64,000 bases of DNA from Thiosocius sp963759055 (GTDB lineage: Bacteria > Pseudomonadota > Gammaproteobacteria > Chromatiales > Chromatiaceae). Of this stretch, positions 9,136 through 17,317 are shown one piece after another. Positions within the stretch are counted from its first letter, which is position 1; each line of letters starts with the position of its first letter. The position numbers were made by a program, and so were the translations under genes. The stretch lies in the NCBI GenBank assembly GCA_963759055.1, contig CAVWYD010000006.1, positions 248,001 through 312,000 of the forward strand, in the 5' to 3' direction. The notes under the pieces were generated by a model. It saw nothing but the letters and a program-made list of their open reading frames with translations. It did not search any database and was not told the origin of the DNA.

Positions 9136-10207
9136 ATGATCTCCGAGCCCCGGGGTCGACTCCCTGCCGAATGGGAACCCCAGTCCGGGGTAATGATCAC
9201 CTGGCCACACGAAGATACCGACTGGTCCGATTCGCTCGAGACCCTATATCCCGTCTTCGCCGATATCGGTATGGCAATCGCGGAGAGGGAGACATTACTC
9301 TCAGTCTGTCGTTCACACAGGCACGTGGCGACCATCCGTGCGCTGCTGAGCGACAGCGGTGTGCAGATGGCCAATCTGCTCTTCTGCGTTGCGGACAGCA
9401 ATGACAGCTGGGCCCGCGACCATGGCCCCCTGACCACCCTGGTCGGCGATGCCCCCCTGCTGAACGATTTCGTATTCAACGGCTGGGGCGGCAGATTCGA
9501 GGCCGCGCTCGATTCGGCCATCACACGGCACCTTCAGACCCAGCACGCCTTCGGCAATACCCCAATGCGGAACCACGACCTGGTACTGGAAGGCGGCGCG
9601 ATCGAAACGGATGGATCCGGCACCCTTCTGGCCACCCGTTCATCACTGATTGGCGAGCACCGGAACCCGGGGAAGGACCAGCAGACAATCGAATATGCGC
9701 TGGAAAACCGGCTGGGTCTCGAACGTTTCCTCTGGCTGGACCATGGCCAGCATCAGCGGGGACGATACCGATGGCCATATCGATACACTTGCGCGGTTTG
9801 CAGATCCGCAGACCATTCTTTATGCGACGGCACCACCAGGCGACAGCGATCATGCCGGCCTTGCTGCAATGGCCGGGCAACTGCGCTCGTTCAGAGCCGC
9901 CGACGGCAGCCCTTACCGGCTGATGCCCCTGCCTTTCCCCGGTATCCACCTGGACCGGAACGGCCGCCGCCTTCCGGCAACTTACGCAAACTTTCTGATT
10001 ATCAATCGTGCCGTGCTGCTGCCGACCTACGGTGTCCCTCAGGACGATGAGGCCAAAGCCATAATCCAGGAGGCATTTCCCGACCGCGAGATCGTGACCA
10101 TCGACTGTCGGCAGATCATTCAGCAAAACGGCAGCCTGCACTGCCTTACCATGCAGTTTCCCGAACAGGTCGCACTACATGACGGCCGGGGATTCATTGC
10201 CGCATGA
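9136..10207 (+). CDS. aguA: agmatine deiminase AguA (one frameshift)
   Basis: AguA (peptidyl-arginine deiminase family) converts agmatine to N-carbamoylputrescine and ammonia. N-terminal motifs MISEPRGRLPAEWEPQSGVMITWPH and SWARDHGPL, and the catalytic-region LEGGAIETDG are in frame one. Near 9750 the frame changes: frame one reads LWLDHG and the second frame resumes with GDDTDGHIDTLARF (active-site His) and later ANFLIINRAVLLPTYG. The catalytic Cys expected near the C-terminus is not obvious: the corresponding segment reads QNGSLHCLTMQFP, whose Cys in GSLHCLTMQ is the family nucleophile position. The 3' end overlaps aguB by four bases (ATGA), indicating translational coupling. Confidence 0.92.
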
Positions 10208-11091
10208 ACAAGACAGCGATACGCGCTGCCCTGCTCCAGCATCAAAATCAGGGCGGCGCGGAGGCCAATCTGGATTACATCGGCGACGAAATCGCCGCCG
10301 CAGCGGAACAGGGCGCCAAACTGATCCTGCTGCAGGAACTGCATAACGGCCCCTACTTCTGCCAACGTGAAGACCTGGCCAGTTTCGAACTGGCCGAAAC
10401 CATTCCCGGACCCAGCACCGAGCGGTTGGGCATGCTGGCGAAGCGCCATGGGGTGGTGATCGTCGGCTCTGTGTTCGAGCGCCGCGCAACCGGCCTGTAT
10501 CACAACACAGCCGTGGTCCTGGAAAGTGACGGCAGCCTGGCTGGCAGTTACCGCAAGATGCACATACCTGACGATCCGGGCTTCTACGAGAAATATTATT
10601 TCACGCCGGGTGACCAGGGGTTCCGGCCAATCGACACCTCGCTCGGCCGACTCGGTGTGCTCATATGCTGGGACCAATGGTTTCCGGAGGCGGCGCGACT
10701 GATGGCGCTGGCAGGTGCGGAGTTGTTGCTCTATCCGACCGCGATCGGCTGGGATATGCACGATGATCCCGAGGAGCGCGAGCGACAGAGGGAAGCCTGG
10801 CTGACCATCCAGCGTGCCCACGCGGTCGCCAATGGCATACCCGTTTTGTGCTGCAATCGGGTTGGGTTCGAGGCCTCTCCGCAAGCGGGTGAGCCCGGCA
10901 TCCAATTCTGGGGAAGCTCGTTTGTTTGCGGCCCCCAGGGTGAATGGCTTGCACGCGCACAAGAACAACCCGAGGTTTTGCTGGTTGAAGTAGACGTCGG
11001 ACGAAGCGAAACCGTCCGCAGGACCTGGCCGTTTCTTCGCGACCGCCGTATCGATGCCTACCAGGGACTTGGCAAACGCTTCCTGGATTGA
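10204..11091 (+). CDS. aguB: N-carbamoylputrescine amidase AguB
   Basis: A 295 aa nitrilase-superfamily amidase that hydrolyses N-carbamoylputrescine to putrescine, CO2 and ammonia. The Glu-Lys-Cys catalytic set is visible: LILLQELHNGPYFC (Glu), SYRKMHIPDDPGFYEKYYF (Lys) and LGVLICWDQWFPEAARLMAL (Cys). Length and the C-terminal RRTWPFLRDRRIDAY are normal for the family. It overlaps aguA by four bases, so both steps from agmatine to putrescine are encoded together. No arginine decarboxylase is in the window. Confidence 0.96.
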   Translation: MNKTAIRAALLQHQNQGGAEANLDYIGDEIAAAAEQGAKLILLQELHNGPYFCQREDLASFELAETIPGPSTERLGMLAKRHGVVIVGSVFERRATGLYHNTAVVLESDGSLAGSYRKMHIPDDPGFYEKYYFTPGDQGFRPIDTSLGRLGVLICWDQWFPEAARLMALAGAELLLYPTAIGWDMHDDPEERERQREAWLTIQRAHAVANGIPVLCCNRVGFEASPQAGEPGIQFWGSSFVCGPQGEWLARAQEQPEVLLVEVDVGRSETVRRTWPFLRDRRIDAYQGLGKRFLD

Positions 11092-11427
11092 GCGCCAATC
11101 TGCCAGTTACAGGTAACAACATACTATAAAACAATTGTTTACACCTGTTTTTTCAAGTAGAAAGATAATCCGGCTTGGACTATATTTGAGACCATCCTGA
11201 CAGGCGTCAAAAACATGGTGTGCGATTGCCGGTACCGTCATCGCCTGCGGGACAGGCTGCAGAGAGCCTCGAAAAAAGACAAAAAGCAGGGCTCGGGTGA
11301 TGAAGAACCCGAATGTGAGTAAGCTGCGAGACAGCCGATCGGTCAAATGCGAAGCGGTCAGCTTGAAAGTCGGACAAAATCAAACACAACAACTCGACAA
11401 GATATCCATGTAGGAGGAAAAGCGAGG
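11092..11427. other. intergenic region aguB to rhodanese gene
   Basis: This 336-base stretch is more AT-rich than its surroundings near 11100-11190. It holds a 35-codon open frame at 11215-11322 on the plus strand whose product would be highly charged with a Cys-Asp-Cys start, but it lacks a good ribosome site and I do not call it. The last 20 bases carry a strong ribosome site (taggaggaaaagcgagg) for the rhodanese gene. A promoter for that gene is expected here; no convincing -35/-10 pair was chosen. Confidence 0.4.
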
Positions 11428-12090
11428 ATGAAATTGAACAAGATTACCTCTGCCGCCGTTGCCGTTTTGGCCGTCGTACTCGTCGGTAATACATCTGCAG
11501 CGGATTTGGCCGTAGGTATCAGCCGTTCGATGGACAAGTTCGAGGGCACGCTAAACGGTGAGAAAGTCACCATCATGCGCAATCAGAACCAATCCGCGAC
11601 GGTGAATCCGGCATTCGCCAAGACTTCTCGTAGATGCCCCCCGTTCTGTATCCAACCCATGCTTCTTTCGCCTGGCGTTGAGACCATCGGAGAGCTGGAA
11701 ATCATCGACTACCTGAAAAAGATGGCGGCAGGCGATGAGAGCATCGTGCTGATCGATTCGCGCACCCCGGACTGGGTGGCCAAGGGAACCATACCCGGAT
11801 CTGTGAACATCCCCTGGACCAAGCTTAACCCGTCTAAAGGAGCGGACCCGATCTCGGTCAGCGAACTCCTTACCGGCCAGTTTGGAGCCAGGGAGATGGA
11901 GGGCCTGTGGAACTTCGATGACGCCAAGACGCTGATCTTGTTCTGCAACGGCGTGTGGTGCGGTCAGTCCCCCAACAATATCAGCAACCTGTTGCGATTC
12001 GGTTATCCGGCGCACAAGATCAAGTGGTATCGGGGTGGCATGCAGGACTGGGAAATCCTTGGCCTGACCAGTGTAAAGCCAAAGTCCTGA
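11428..12090 (+). CDS. exported rhodanese-domain protein with CPPFC motif
   Basis: A 220 aa protein with a signal peptide (KLNKITSAAVAVLAVVLVGNTSA) so probably periplasmic. Residues about 25-75 form a leader domain containing RRCPPFCIQPM, a Cys-x3-Cys motif that could be redox-active or bind a cofactor. Residues about 85-215 are a rhodanese domain: SIVLIDSRTPDWVAKGTIPGSVNIPW, then the active-site loop LFCNGVWCGQS with the sulfur-accepting Cys, and the C-terminal YRGGMQDWEILGL. Rhodaneses transfer sulfane sulfur. The strong ribosome site before 11428 fixes the start. The next gene is an exported DsrE-like protein, which supports a sulfur-handling role. Confidence 0.88.
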   Translation: MKLNKITSAAVAVLAVVLVGNTSAADLAVGISRSMDKFEGTLNGEKVTIMRNQNQSATVNPAFAKTSRRCPPFCIQPMLLSPGVETIGELEIIDYLKKMAAGDESIVLIDSRTPDWVAKGTIPGSVNIPWTKLNPSKGADPISVSELLTGQFGAREMEGLWNFDDAKTLILFCNGVWCGQSPNNISNLLRFGYPAHKIKWYRGGMQDWEILGLTSVKPKS

Positions 12091-12101
12091 ATACCCGACA
12101 T

Positions 12102-12122
12102 AGCCCCTGATAGCGGGGCTTT
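12102..12122 (+). terminator. terminator-like hairpin after rhodanese gene
   Basis: AGCCCC and GGGGCT form a six-base-pair stem around a seven-base loop, followed by TT then CC, starting 11 bases after the rhodanese stop. The T tract is short, so termination may be weak. A second perfect hairpin (GCGGCC-ATAA-GGCCGC) lies at 12154-12169. Confidence 0.45.
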
Positions 12123-12238
12123 CCGAGAATATTCCCGTTTACGTCACTCACCGGCGGCCATAAGGCCGCTTGGTGCTATTGTTCAGGAAGGTGCCCCAGC
12201 CCTAACCGGGGAGCACGCGGCTTGATAGGGAGAAGATC

Positions 12239-12742
12239 ATGTACCGATCGCTGATACTAGCCTTGTTGTTCTCGTTAGTGGCCGCAAAGACACAGGCCGC
12301 AAAGACCGTGTATCCGGAATACGAAGAACCCAAGGTCGTCTTCGACTTCTTCTTCGCGGATCCACGCCATATCAGCAGCGGACTCTACTGGGTCCGCTCA
12401 TACATGAATCCCCTGATGGAGGAACCATACAATCTGGCTCCGGAGTTCATGGGGATCGTCGTGGTGATCCACGGTACCGAGATCGTCACCCTCGCCAAAC
12501 ACAACTACGACAAATACAAAGAAAGCGTCGAACGGATGCGCTATTACGCCAGCCTGGGCGTGCAGTTTCAGGTCTGCGCCCTGGCAGCGGAGGATTTCGG
12601 CTACACGGCAGACACTTTTCAGGATTTCGTCAATGTCGTGCCTTCCGCAATAACAGAGATCGCGCATTGGCAACAAAAGGGTCATGGCCTGGTAATACCG
12701 CAGATCCGGGAGAAGATCTTCACGACCGAGGAGCTCCGCTAA
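12239..12742 (+). CDS. exported DsrE-like protein
   Basis: A 167 aa protein with a short signal peptide (MYRSLILALLFSLVAAKTQA). The mature part has a DsrE/DsrF-like alternating fold pattern: KVVFDFFFADPRHISSGLYWV, then FMGIVVVIHGTEIVTLAKHNY, a central VQFQVCALAAEDFGY with the Cys at the position where DsrE-like proteins often carry theirs, and a C-terminal VPSAITEIAHWQQKGHGLVIP. Exported DsrE-like proteins are frequent in sulfur-oxidising bacteria. A ribosome site (agggagaag) precedes the ATG. Its neighbour is the exported rhodanese. Confidence 0.8.
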   Translation: MYRSLILALLFSLVAAKTQAAKTVYPEYEEPKVVFDFFFADPRHISSGLYWVRSYMNPLMEEPYNLAPEFMGIVVVIHGTEIVTLAKHNYDKYKESVERMRYYASLGVQFQVCALAAEDFGYTADTFQDFVNVVPSAITEIAHWQQKGHGLVIPQIREKIFTTEELR

Positions 12743-12822
12743 GCGCCGTCGCCCAACATATCGCGCGGCACCCCCGTTTCGCGAGGGTTCAGCGGAATTG
12801 ATCCTGCCACGCGGACAGGGTT

Positions 12823-15800
12823 GTGAGAAAATGCCGGATTTCCCCCGACAACCAGCAAAGATTCGTGAATTCCGCAGCACCCCTCTTACCCAAATCCCAC
12901 GCAGAGCCCGCGCATTGGGGAAATTGCGTTGGCGGAGCGGTCGGTTACGCCATCGCGCGTGCCGTAAGTCAGGCCACATCACCTCTGCTGGTCGTCACCG
13001 CCGATGTGCAGGCTGCTGCCCGCCTGACAGATGAGATTCGTTTCTTTCTCGACGACCAGTCGACCGAGATTCTGAATTTTCCGGATTGGGAAACCTTGCC
13101 CTATGACGTGTTCTCACCCCTGCCCGAGCTGGTATCCCAACGGCTGCTGACGCTCCATCGGCTGCGAAGACTCAAGCGTGGCGTCATTGTGGCGCCAGTG
13201 GCCACGCTGATGCAGCGCCTGCTGCCGGAAGCATTTCTGGACGCGAACAGCCTGTTGCTGAAGGTTGGCGACGATCTCGATCTCGACGCATTTCGTCAGC
13301 GTCTGGAGACCGCAGGCTACCAATGTGTATCACAGGTGATGACGCACGGGGAATTTGCTGTGCGCGGCTCTCTGATCGATCTGTTCCCCATGGGCAGCGA
13401 CTGGCCATTCCGTGTCGACCTGCTTGACCGTGAGATCGACTCCATCCGGGTGTTCGATCCGGAATCACAGCGCACCAACGAAAAGATCAGCCAGATCTCG
13501 ATGCTGCCGGCACGCGAGTTCCCCGTCGATGAGCCGGCCATCGCGCGTTTTCGCAAGGCCTATCGGGAACAGATAGAGGGGGATCCGCAGCGCAGCCTGA
13601 TCTACCGTGGCGTAAGCGAATCGCAGTTTCCGGGAGGCATCGAGTATTACCTCCCGCTTTTTTTCGAGCACACGACAACCCTGTTTGATTACGTACCTTC
13701 GTCCAGCCTTGTCGTGTACGACCGCAAACTGAACGAAGAGGCCAGGCACTTTTTCGACAGCGTCGAAGAGCGTTACGAGCAACGCCGGTACGACCTCGAA
13801 CGCCCGCTGTTGCCGCCATCCTCGCTTTATCTCGATCCGGACCAGCTGGCGGCTCGCATCGCGACACACTGCCGGGTTGAATTTCAGCCTGGCAGCGCTG
13901 ATTGCCAGACTTCTTCTGAGCATTGTTTCGACCTGCCCAGCAGACCTCTGCCGGCACTTGGCATGCGTGCCAAAGCCGCAAATCCGGCGCAGGCCCTGCA
14001 GGACACCCTTCACGCGGCCGGCGCACGGGTCCTGTTCGTGGCCGAAACCACCGGCCGGCGGGAGGCCCTGCTGGAAACCCTGCACCCTTTCGATATTCGC
14101 CCGAGTTATTGCGAGACCTGGCACGATTTTGTTGCCGGCGACAACTCACCCTGTATAACGGTTGCACCGCTCGAATCGGGCCTCTGGCTGACGCAGGATG
14201 CACTGCTGGTCATTCCCGAGGCACTGCTGCTTGGCGAACGTGTCAAACAGAGGCGGCGCCGAAAAGGTCAGGACCCTGACCAGATCATACGCAACCTTGC
14301 CGAACTCACGGGCGGCGCCCCTGTCGTGCACGAGGAACATGGAGTCGGTCGTTTTCTCGGTCTGCAGACGCTCGAGATCGGTGGTGCCAAGAACGAGTTT
14401 CTCACCCTGGAGTACGCCCGGGGTGACAAGCTGTACGTGCCCGTCTCGTCTCTGAACCTTATCAGCCGCTACACCGGTGCATCACCGGAATCTGCGCCAC
14501 TGCACCGACTCGGCAGTGACCAATGGGAAAAAGCGCGCAAGCGCGCAGCCGAAAAAGTCCATGACGTGGCAGCAGAACTGCTCGATATCTATGCACGCAG
14601 AGAGGCACGCAGAGGGACGGCGCTGCCGCTTCCCGAAGACGACTACCGCCAGTTTGCGGCCGACTTCGAGTTCGAAGAGACGCCGGATCAGGACGAGTCA
14701 ATCAAGGCCATTCTCGCCGACATGACCTCGACGAAACCGATGGACCGCGTGGTCTGCGGCGACGTTGGATTTGGAAAAACCGAGGTCGCGATGCGGGCCG
14801 CCTTCTTTGCCGCCAATGCAGGCAAACAGGTGGTTGTTCTTGTGCCTACGACACTCCTCGCACAGCAGCATTATCAGAACTTTTCCGACCGTTTTGCCGA
14901 CTGGCCGTTCAAGATTGAAAGCCTGTCGCGTTTTCGTTCAGCCCGGGAAACCAATCAGGTTTTGAAGGGCCTGAAGGACGGAACACTCGATATCGTTGTC
15001 GGCACCCATAAACTGCTTGGTCAGGGTATCAGTTTCAAGGATCTGGGCCTGGTTATCGTAGACGAAGAGCATCGATTCGGTGTGCGTCACAAAGAGCGAT
15101 TGAAAGCCCTGCGTGCGGAAGTCGATATCCTGACCCTGACCGCCACCCCGATCCCGCGCACATTGAACATGGCCATGTCCGGCTTGCGTGACCTGTCGAT
15201 CATCTCGACCCCGCCTGCTGCACGCCATCCGATCAAGACGTTCGTGAATCAATGGAATGATGTGCTGATTCGCGAGGCCTGCCAGCGTGAAATCAATCGC
15301 GGCGGACAGGTCTACCTGTTGCACAACGATATCGCGACGATAGAAAAAACCGCGGCGAAGATCGCCGAACTGGTGCCTGGATCTCGGGTCGAGATTGCGC
15401 ACGGTCAGATGCGCGAGCGCGACCTCGAACGCATCATGCGCGATTTTTATCACCAGCGATTCAATATCCTGGTGTGCACCACCATTATCGAGAGCGGCAT
15501 CGATGTCCCCAGCGCCAACACCATCATCATTGACCGGGCCGACAAGCTCGGACTGGCACAACTGCACCAGCTGCGCGGACGCGTCGGCCGTTCTCACCAT
15601 CGTGCATACGCCTATCTGATCTCACCACCACCAAAGGTAATGACCGCCGATGCGCGCAAGCGGCTCGAGGCCATCGAGTCACTTGAAGAACTGGGTGCGG
15701 GTTTCACCCTTGCCACCCACGACCTGGAGATTCGGGGCGCCGGCGAACTGCTTGGAGACGAACAGAGCGGTCAGATCCACGAGATCGGCTTTACACTCTA

Positions 15801-16317
15801 TACCGAGATGCTCGAACGCGCCGTACAGGCCATTCGAGCCGGACGGCAACCCGAGCTCGACCGCCCGCTCGACCACGGCACCGAGGTTGACCTTCACATA
15901 CCCGCGCTGCTGCCGGAAGACTACCTGCCCGACGTCCACGTCCGACTGATCCAATACAAACGGATTGCCTCAGCCGAATCCAGCGAGGAACTGCGCGAGC
16001 TCAAGGTCGAGATGATCGATCGGTTCGGGCTGCTGCCGGAATCCGCCAGTAACCTGTTCGATGTCACGGAACTCAAACTGCATGCCCAGCCATTCGGTAT
16101 ACGTAAGATCGAGGCAGGCCCGGCCGGCGGCAAACTGCACTTCGATACCGAACCCAAGTTCGATGCGATGCGCCTGATAAGCCTCATCCAGACAAGACCC
16201 AGTGAATTCAAGCTGGATGGCGCAGACAAACTCAAGTTTTCTGCGGATCTTTCGGATCCGCAGCAGCGCGTTGTGTCCGTGAAAGCCATACTTGACCAAT
16301 TGCTCGGTATACAGTGA
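12823..16317 (+). CDS. mfd: transcription-repair coupling factor Mfd
   Basis: A 1164 aa DNA translocase that removes stalled RNA polymerase and recruits UvrA. Domains in order: UvrB-like N-terminal module (FPDWETLPYDVFSPLPELVSQRL), RNA-polymerase interaction CarD-like domain (GGAPVVHEEHGVGRFLGL), the superfamily 2 helicase core with Walker A CGDVGFGKTEVAMRAAF, the DEEH box IVDEEHRFGVRHKE, LTATPIPRTLNMAMSG and LHQLRGRVGRSHHRAYAYL, and the TRCF C-terminal domain. The start is a GTG at 12823; a second GTG at 12865 (VNSAAPLLPK) is equally plausible and would give about 1150 aa. The whole frame is intact. csiV overlaps its 3' end. Confidence 0.96.
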   Translation: MRKCRISPDNQQRFVNSAAPLLPKSHAEPAHWGNCVGGAVGYAIARAVSQATSPLLVVTADVQAAARLTDEIRFFLDDQSTEILNFPDWETLPYDVFSPLPELVSQRLLTLHRLRRLKRGVIVAPVATLMQRLLPEAFLDANSLLLKVGDDLDLDAFRQRLETAGYQCVSQVMTHGEFAVRGSLIDLFPMGSDWPFRVDLLDREIDSIRVFDPESQRTNEKISQISMLPAREFPVDEPAIARFRKAYREQIEGDPQRSLIYRGVSESQFPGGIEYYLPLFFEHTTTLFDYVPSSSLVVYDRKLNEEARHFFDSVEERYEQRRYDLERPLLPPSSLYLDPDQLAARIATHCRVEFQPGSADCQTSSEHCFDLPSRPLPALGMRAKAANPAQALQDTLHAAGARVLFVAETTGRREALLETLHPFDIRPSYCETWHDFVAGDNSPCITVAPLESGLWLTQDALLVIPEALLLGERVKQRRRRKGQDPDQIIRNLAELTGGAPVVHEEHGVGRFLGLQTLEIGGAKNEFLTLEYARGDKLYVPVSSLNLISRYTGASPESAPLHRLGSDQWEKARKRAAEKVHDVAAELLDIYARREARRGTALPLPEDDYRQFAADFEFEETPDQDESIKAILADMTSTKPMDRVVCGDVGFGKTEVAMRAAFFAANAGKQVVVLVPTTLLAQQHYQNFSDRFADWPFKIESLSRFRSARETNQVLKGLKDGTLDIVVGTHKLLGQGISFKDLGLVIVDEEHRFGVRHKERLKALRAEVDILTLTATPIPRTLNMAMSGLRDLSIISTPPAARHPIKTFVNQWNDVLIREACQREINRGGQVYLLHNDIATIEKTAAKIAELVPGSRVEIAHGQMRERDLERIMRDFYHQRFNILVCTTIIESGIDVPSANTIIIDRADKLGLAQLHQLRGRVGRSHHRAYAYLISPPPKVMTADARKRLEAIESLEELGAGFTLATHDLEIRGAGELLGDEQSGQIHEIGFTLYTEMLERAVQAIRAGRQPELDRPLDHGTEVDLHIPALLPEDYLPDVHVRLIQYKRIASAESSEELRELKVEMIDRFGLLPESASNLFDVTELKLHAQPFGIRKIEAGPAGGKLHFDTEPKFDAMRLISLIQTRPSEFKLDGADKLKFSADLSDPQQRVVSVKAILDQLLGIQ

Positions 16318-16970
16318 ACTGGCGCGGTATGAACATGAACCCGATCAGTGCCGGGATCCACAGGATCCTGCTTGTGTTTCTTTGTCTTGTCGCGCCGGCG
16401 GCCGCCCAGGCTGACATATACGATTTTGAGATCGTCGTGTTCGAACGTCCTGATGGCGGTGCAAACGAATTCTGGGAGCCTGAGCCCGGCGAGCCCGACC
16501 CCTCCATCGCGATAGGCCGCCTCAATTCGGCCGGTGCGAGTGGCGGCGCCACGCTCTTGCCTGCCTCGGCAAAGACCCTTGGGCCAAGCGTCTATACGCT
16601 GAAAAAGAAAGGCATGATTGTCCACGACCATCTGGCATGGCGGCAGGAGACACGCGGCAGGAAAAGCAACACCTGGTTCTGGATCGGCGGCGGAAGGCTC
16701 AGCGGGCTCATTAGGATGAGTCAGGGCCGCTACCTGCACCTGGACACCGACCTGATTTTGCGTGATGCGGTTTCGTCCCAACCCTACCGCATCAAATTAC
16801 ACCGGCGGATGCGAAGTGATGAACTGCATTATGTCGACCATCCCAGGCTCGGCATCCTGATACGGGCCCAACGTTACCGTGCAGCTGCCCCTATCGATGA
16901 TGGTGCCGGTGCTGCGGGTTCGGGAGAACCCAAGCCTGCCTCCCCACCGCCGACGGACAAACCCGGCTGA
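16314..16970 (+). CDS. csiV: CsiV-family exported protein
   Basis: A 218 aa protein with a signal peptide (start either GTG 16314 or, more likely, ATG 16329, MNPISAGIHRILLVFLCL to AAAQA). The mature part opens with DIYDFEIVVFERPDGG, the hallmark of the CsiV peptidoglycan-binding family, and has WFWIGGGRLSGLIRMSQGRYLHLDTDLIL and YVDHPRLGILIRAQRY in the C-terminal half. It overlaps mfd, and this mfd-csiV pairing is conserved in Gammaproteobacteria. The Pro-rich tail may be disordered. Role: cell-envelope protein of poorly known function. Confidence 0.8.
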   Translation: MNWRGMNMNPISAGIHRILLVFLCLVAPAAAQADIYDFEIVVFERPDGGANEFWEPEPGEPDPSIAIGRLNSAGASGGATLLPASAKTLGPSVYTLKKKGMIVHDHLAWRQETRGRKSNTWFWIGGGRLSGLIRMSQGRYLHLDTDLILRDAVSSQPYRIKLHRRMRSDELHYVDHPRLGILIRAQRYRAAAPIDDGAGAAGSGEPKPASPPPTDKPG

Positions 16971-17040
16971 TCCGGACAATCCAGGTGCAACGCCGCTGAC
17001 ATCCACTTGTCGGACGGACGGCACCCCACCTCCAAAAAGA

Positions 17041-17067
17041 AAACCCCGCACTCAAAGTGCAGGGTTT
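17041..17067 (-). terminator. rho-independent terminator of the tRNA-Ala/tRNA-Glu operon
   Basis: On the minus strand the sequence forms AAACCCTGCACT with AGTGCGGGGTTT around a three-base loop (one mismatch), followed by TTTTCTTTTT. It starts a few bases after the CCA end of tRNA-Glu. Confidence 0.85.
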
Positions 17068-17072
17068 GATGT

Positions 17073-17148
17073 TGGCGTCCCGTAGGGGAGTCGAACCCCT
17101 GTCGTCGCCGTGAAAGGGCGATGTCCTAGGCCTCTAGACGAACGGGAC
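17073..17148 (-). tRNA. tRNA-Glu (anticodon TTC)
   Basis: The minus strand reads as a 76-base cloverleaf beginning GTCCCGTTCGTCTAGAGGCC, with anticodon loop CTTTCAC giving anticodon TTC, T arm GGGGTTCGACTCCCC, and encoded CCA. The acceptor stem GTCCCGT/ACGGGAC pairs fully. It is downstream of tRNA-Ala in the same transcription unit and close to gltX and glnS. Confidence 0.97.
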
Positions 17149-17163
17149 GTAAAACTTAAATTT

Positions 17164-17239
17164 TGGTGGAGCCAGGCGGGATCGAACCGCCGACCTCAAC
17201 ACTGCCAGTGTTGCGCTCTCCCAGCTGAGCTATGGCCCC
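17164..17239 (-). tRNA. tRNA-Ala (anticodon GGC)
   Basis: A 76-base cloverleaf on the minus strand beginning GGGGCCATAGCTCAGCTGGG, with anticodon loop CTGGCAG giving anticodon GGC, T arm GGCGGTTCGATCCCGCC and encoded CCA. The acceptor stem GGGGCCA/TGGCTCC has one G-T pair. It precedes tRNA-Glu by 15 bases. Confidence 0.97.
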
Positions 17240-17254
17240 TCAAACGAGGCGCGT

Positions 17255-17283
17255 ATAATATTCAAGCCTCCTGGCCTTGTCCA
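17255..17283 (-). promoter_or_regulatory. sigma-70 promoter of the tRNA-Ala/tRNA-Glu unit
   Basis: On the minus strand TGGACA (-35) is followed by exactly 17 bases and TATTAT (-10), then a GC-rich ACGCGCC discriminator typical of stringently controlled stable-RNA promoters. It lies 16 bases upstream of tRNA-Ala and just downstream of the glnS stop. Confidence 0.75.
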
Positions 17284-17317
17284 GCATTTCAGGGATTTTT
17301 TTACCGATTCCCGGGCT

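Noticed and set aside
11215..11322. A 35-codon plus-strand frame with a Cys-Asp-Cys start and Lys/Glu-rich end
   Set aside because: No ribosome site, no family, and it sits in the likely promoter region of the rhodanese gene.
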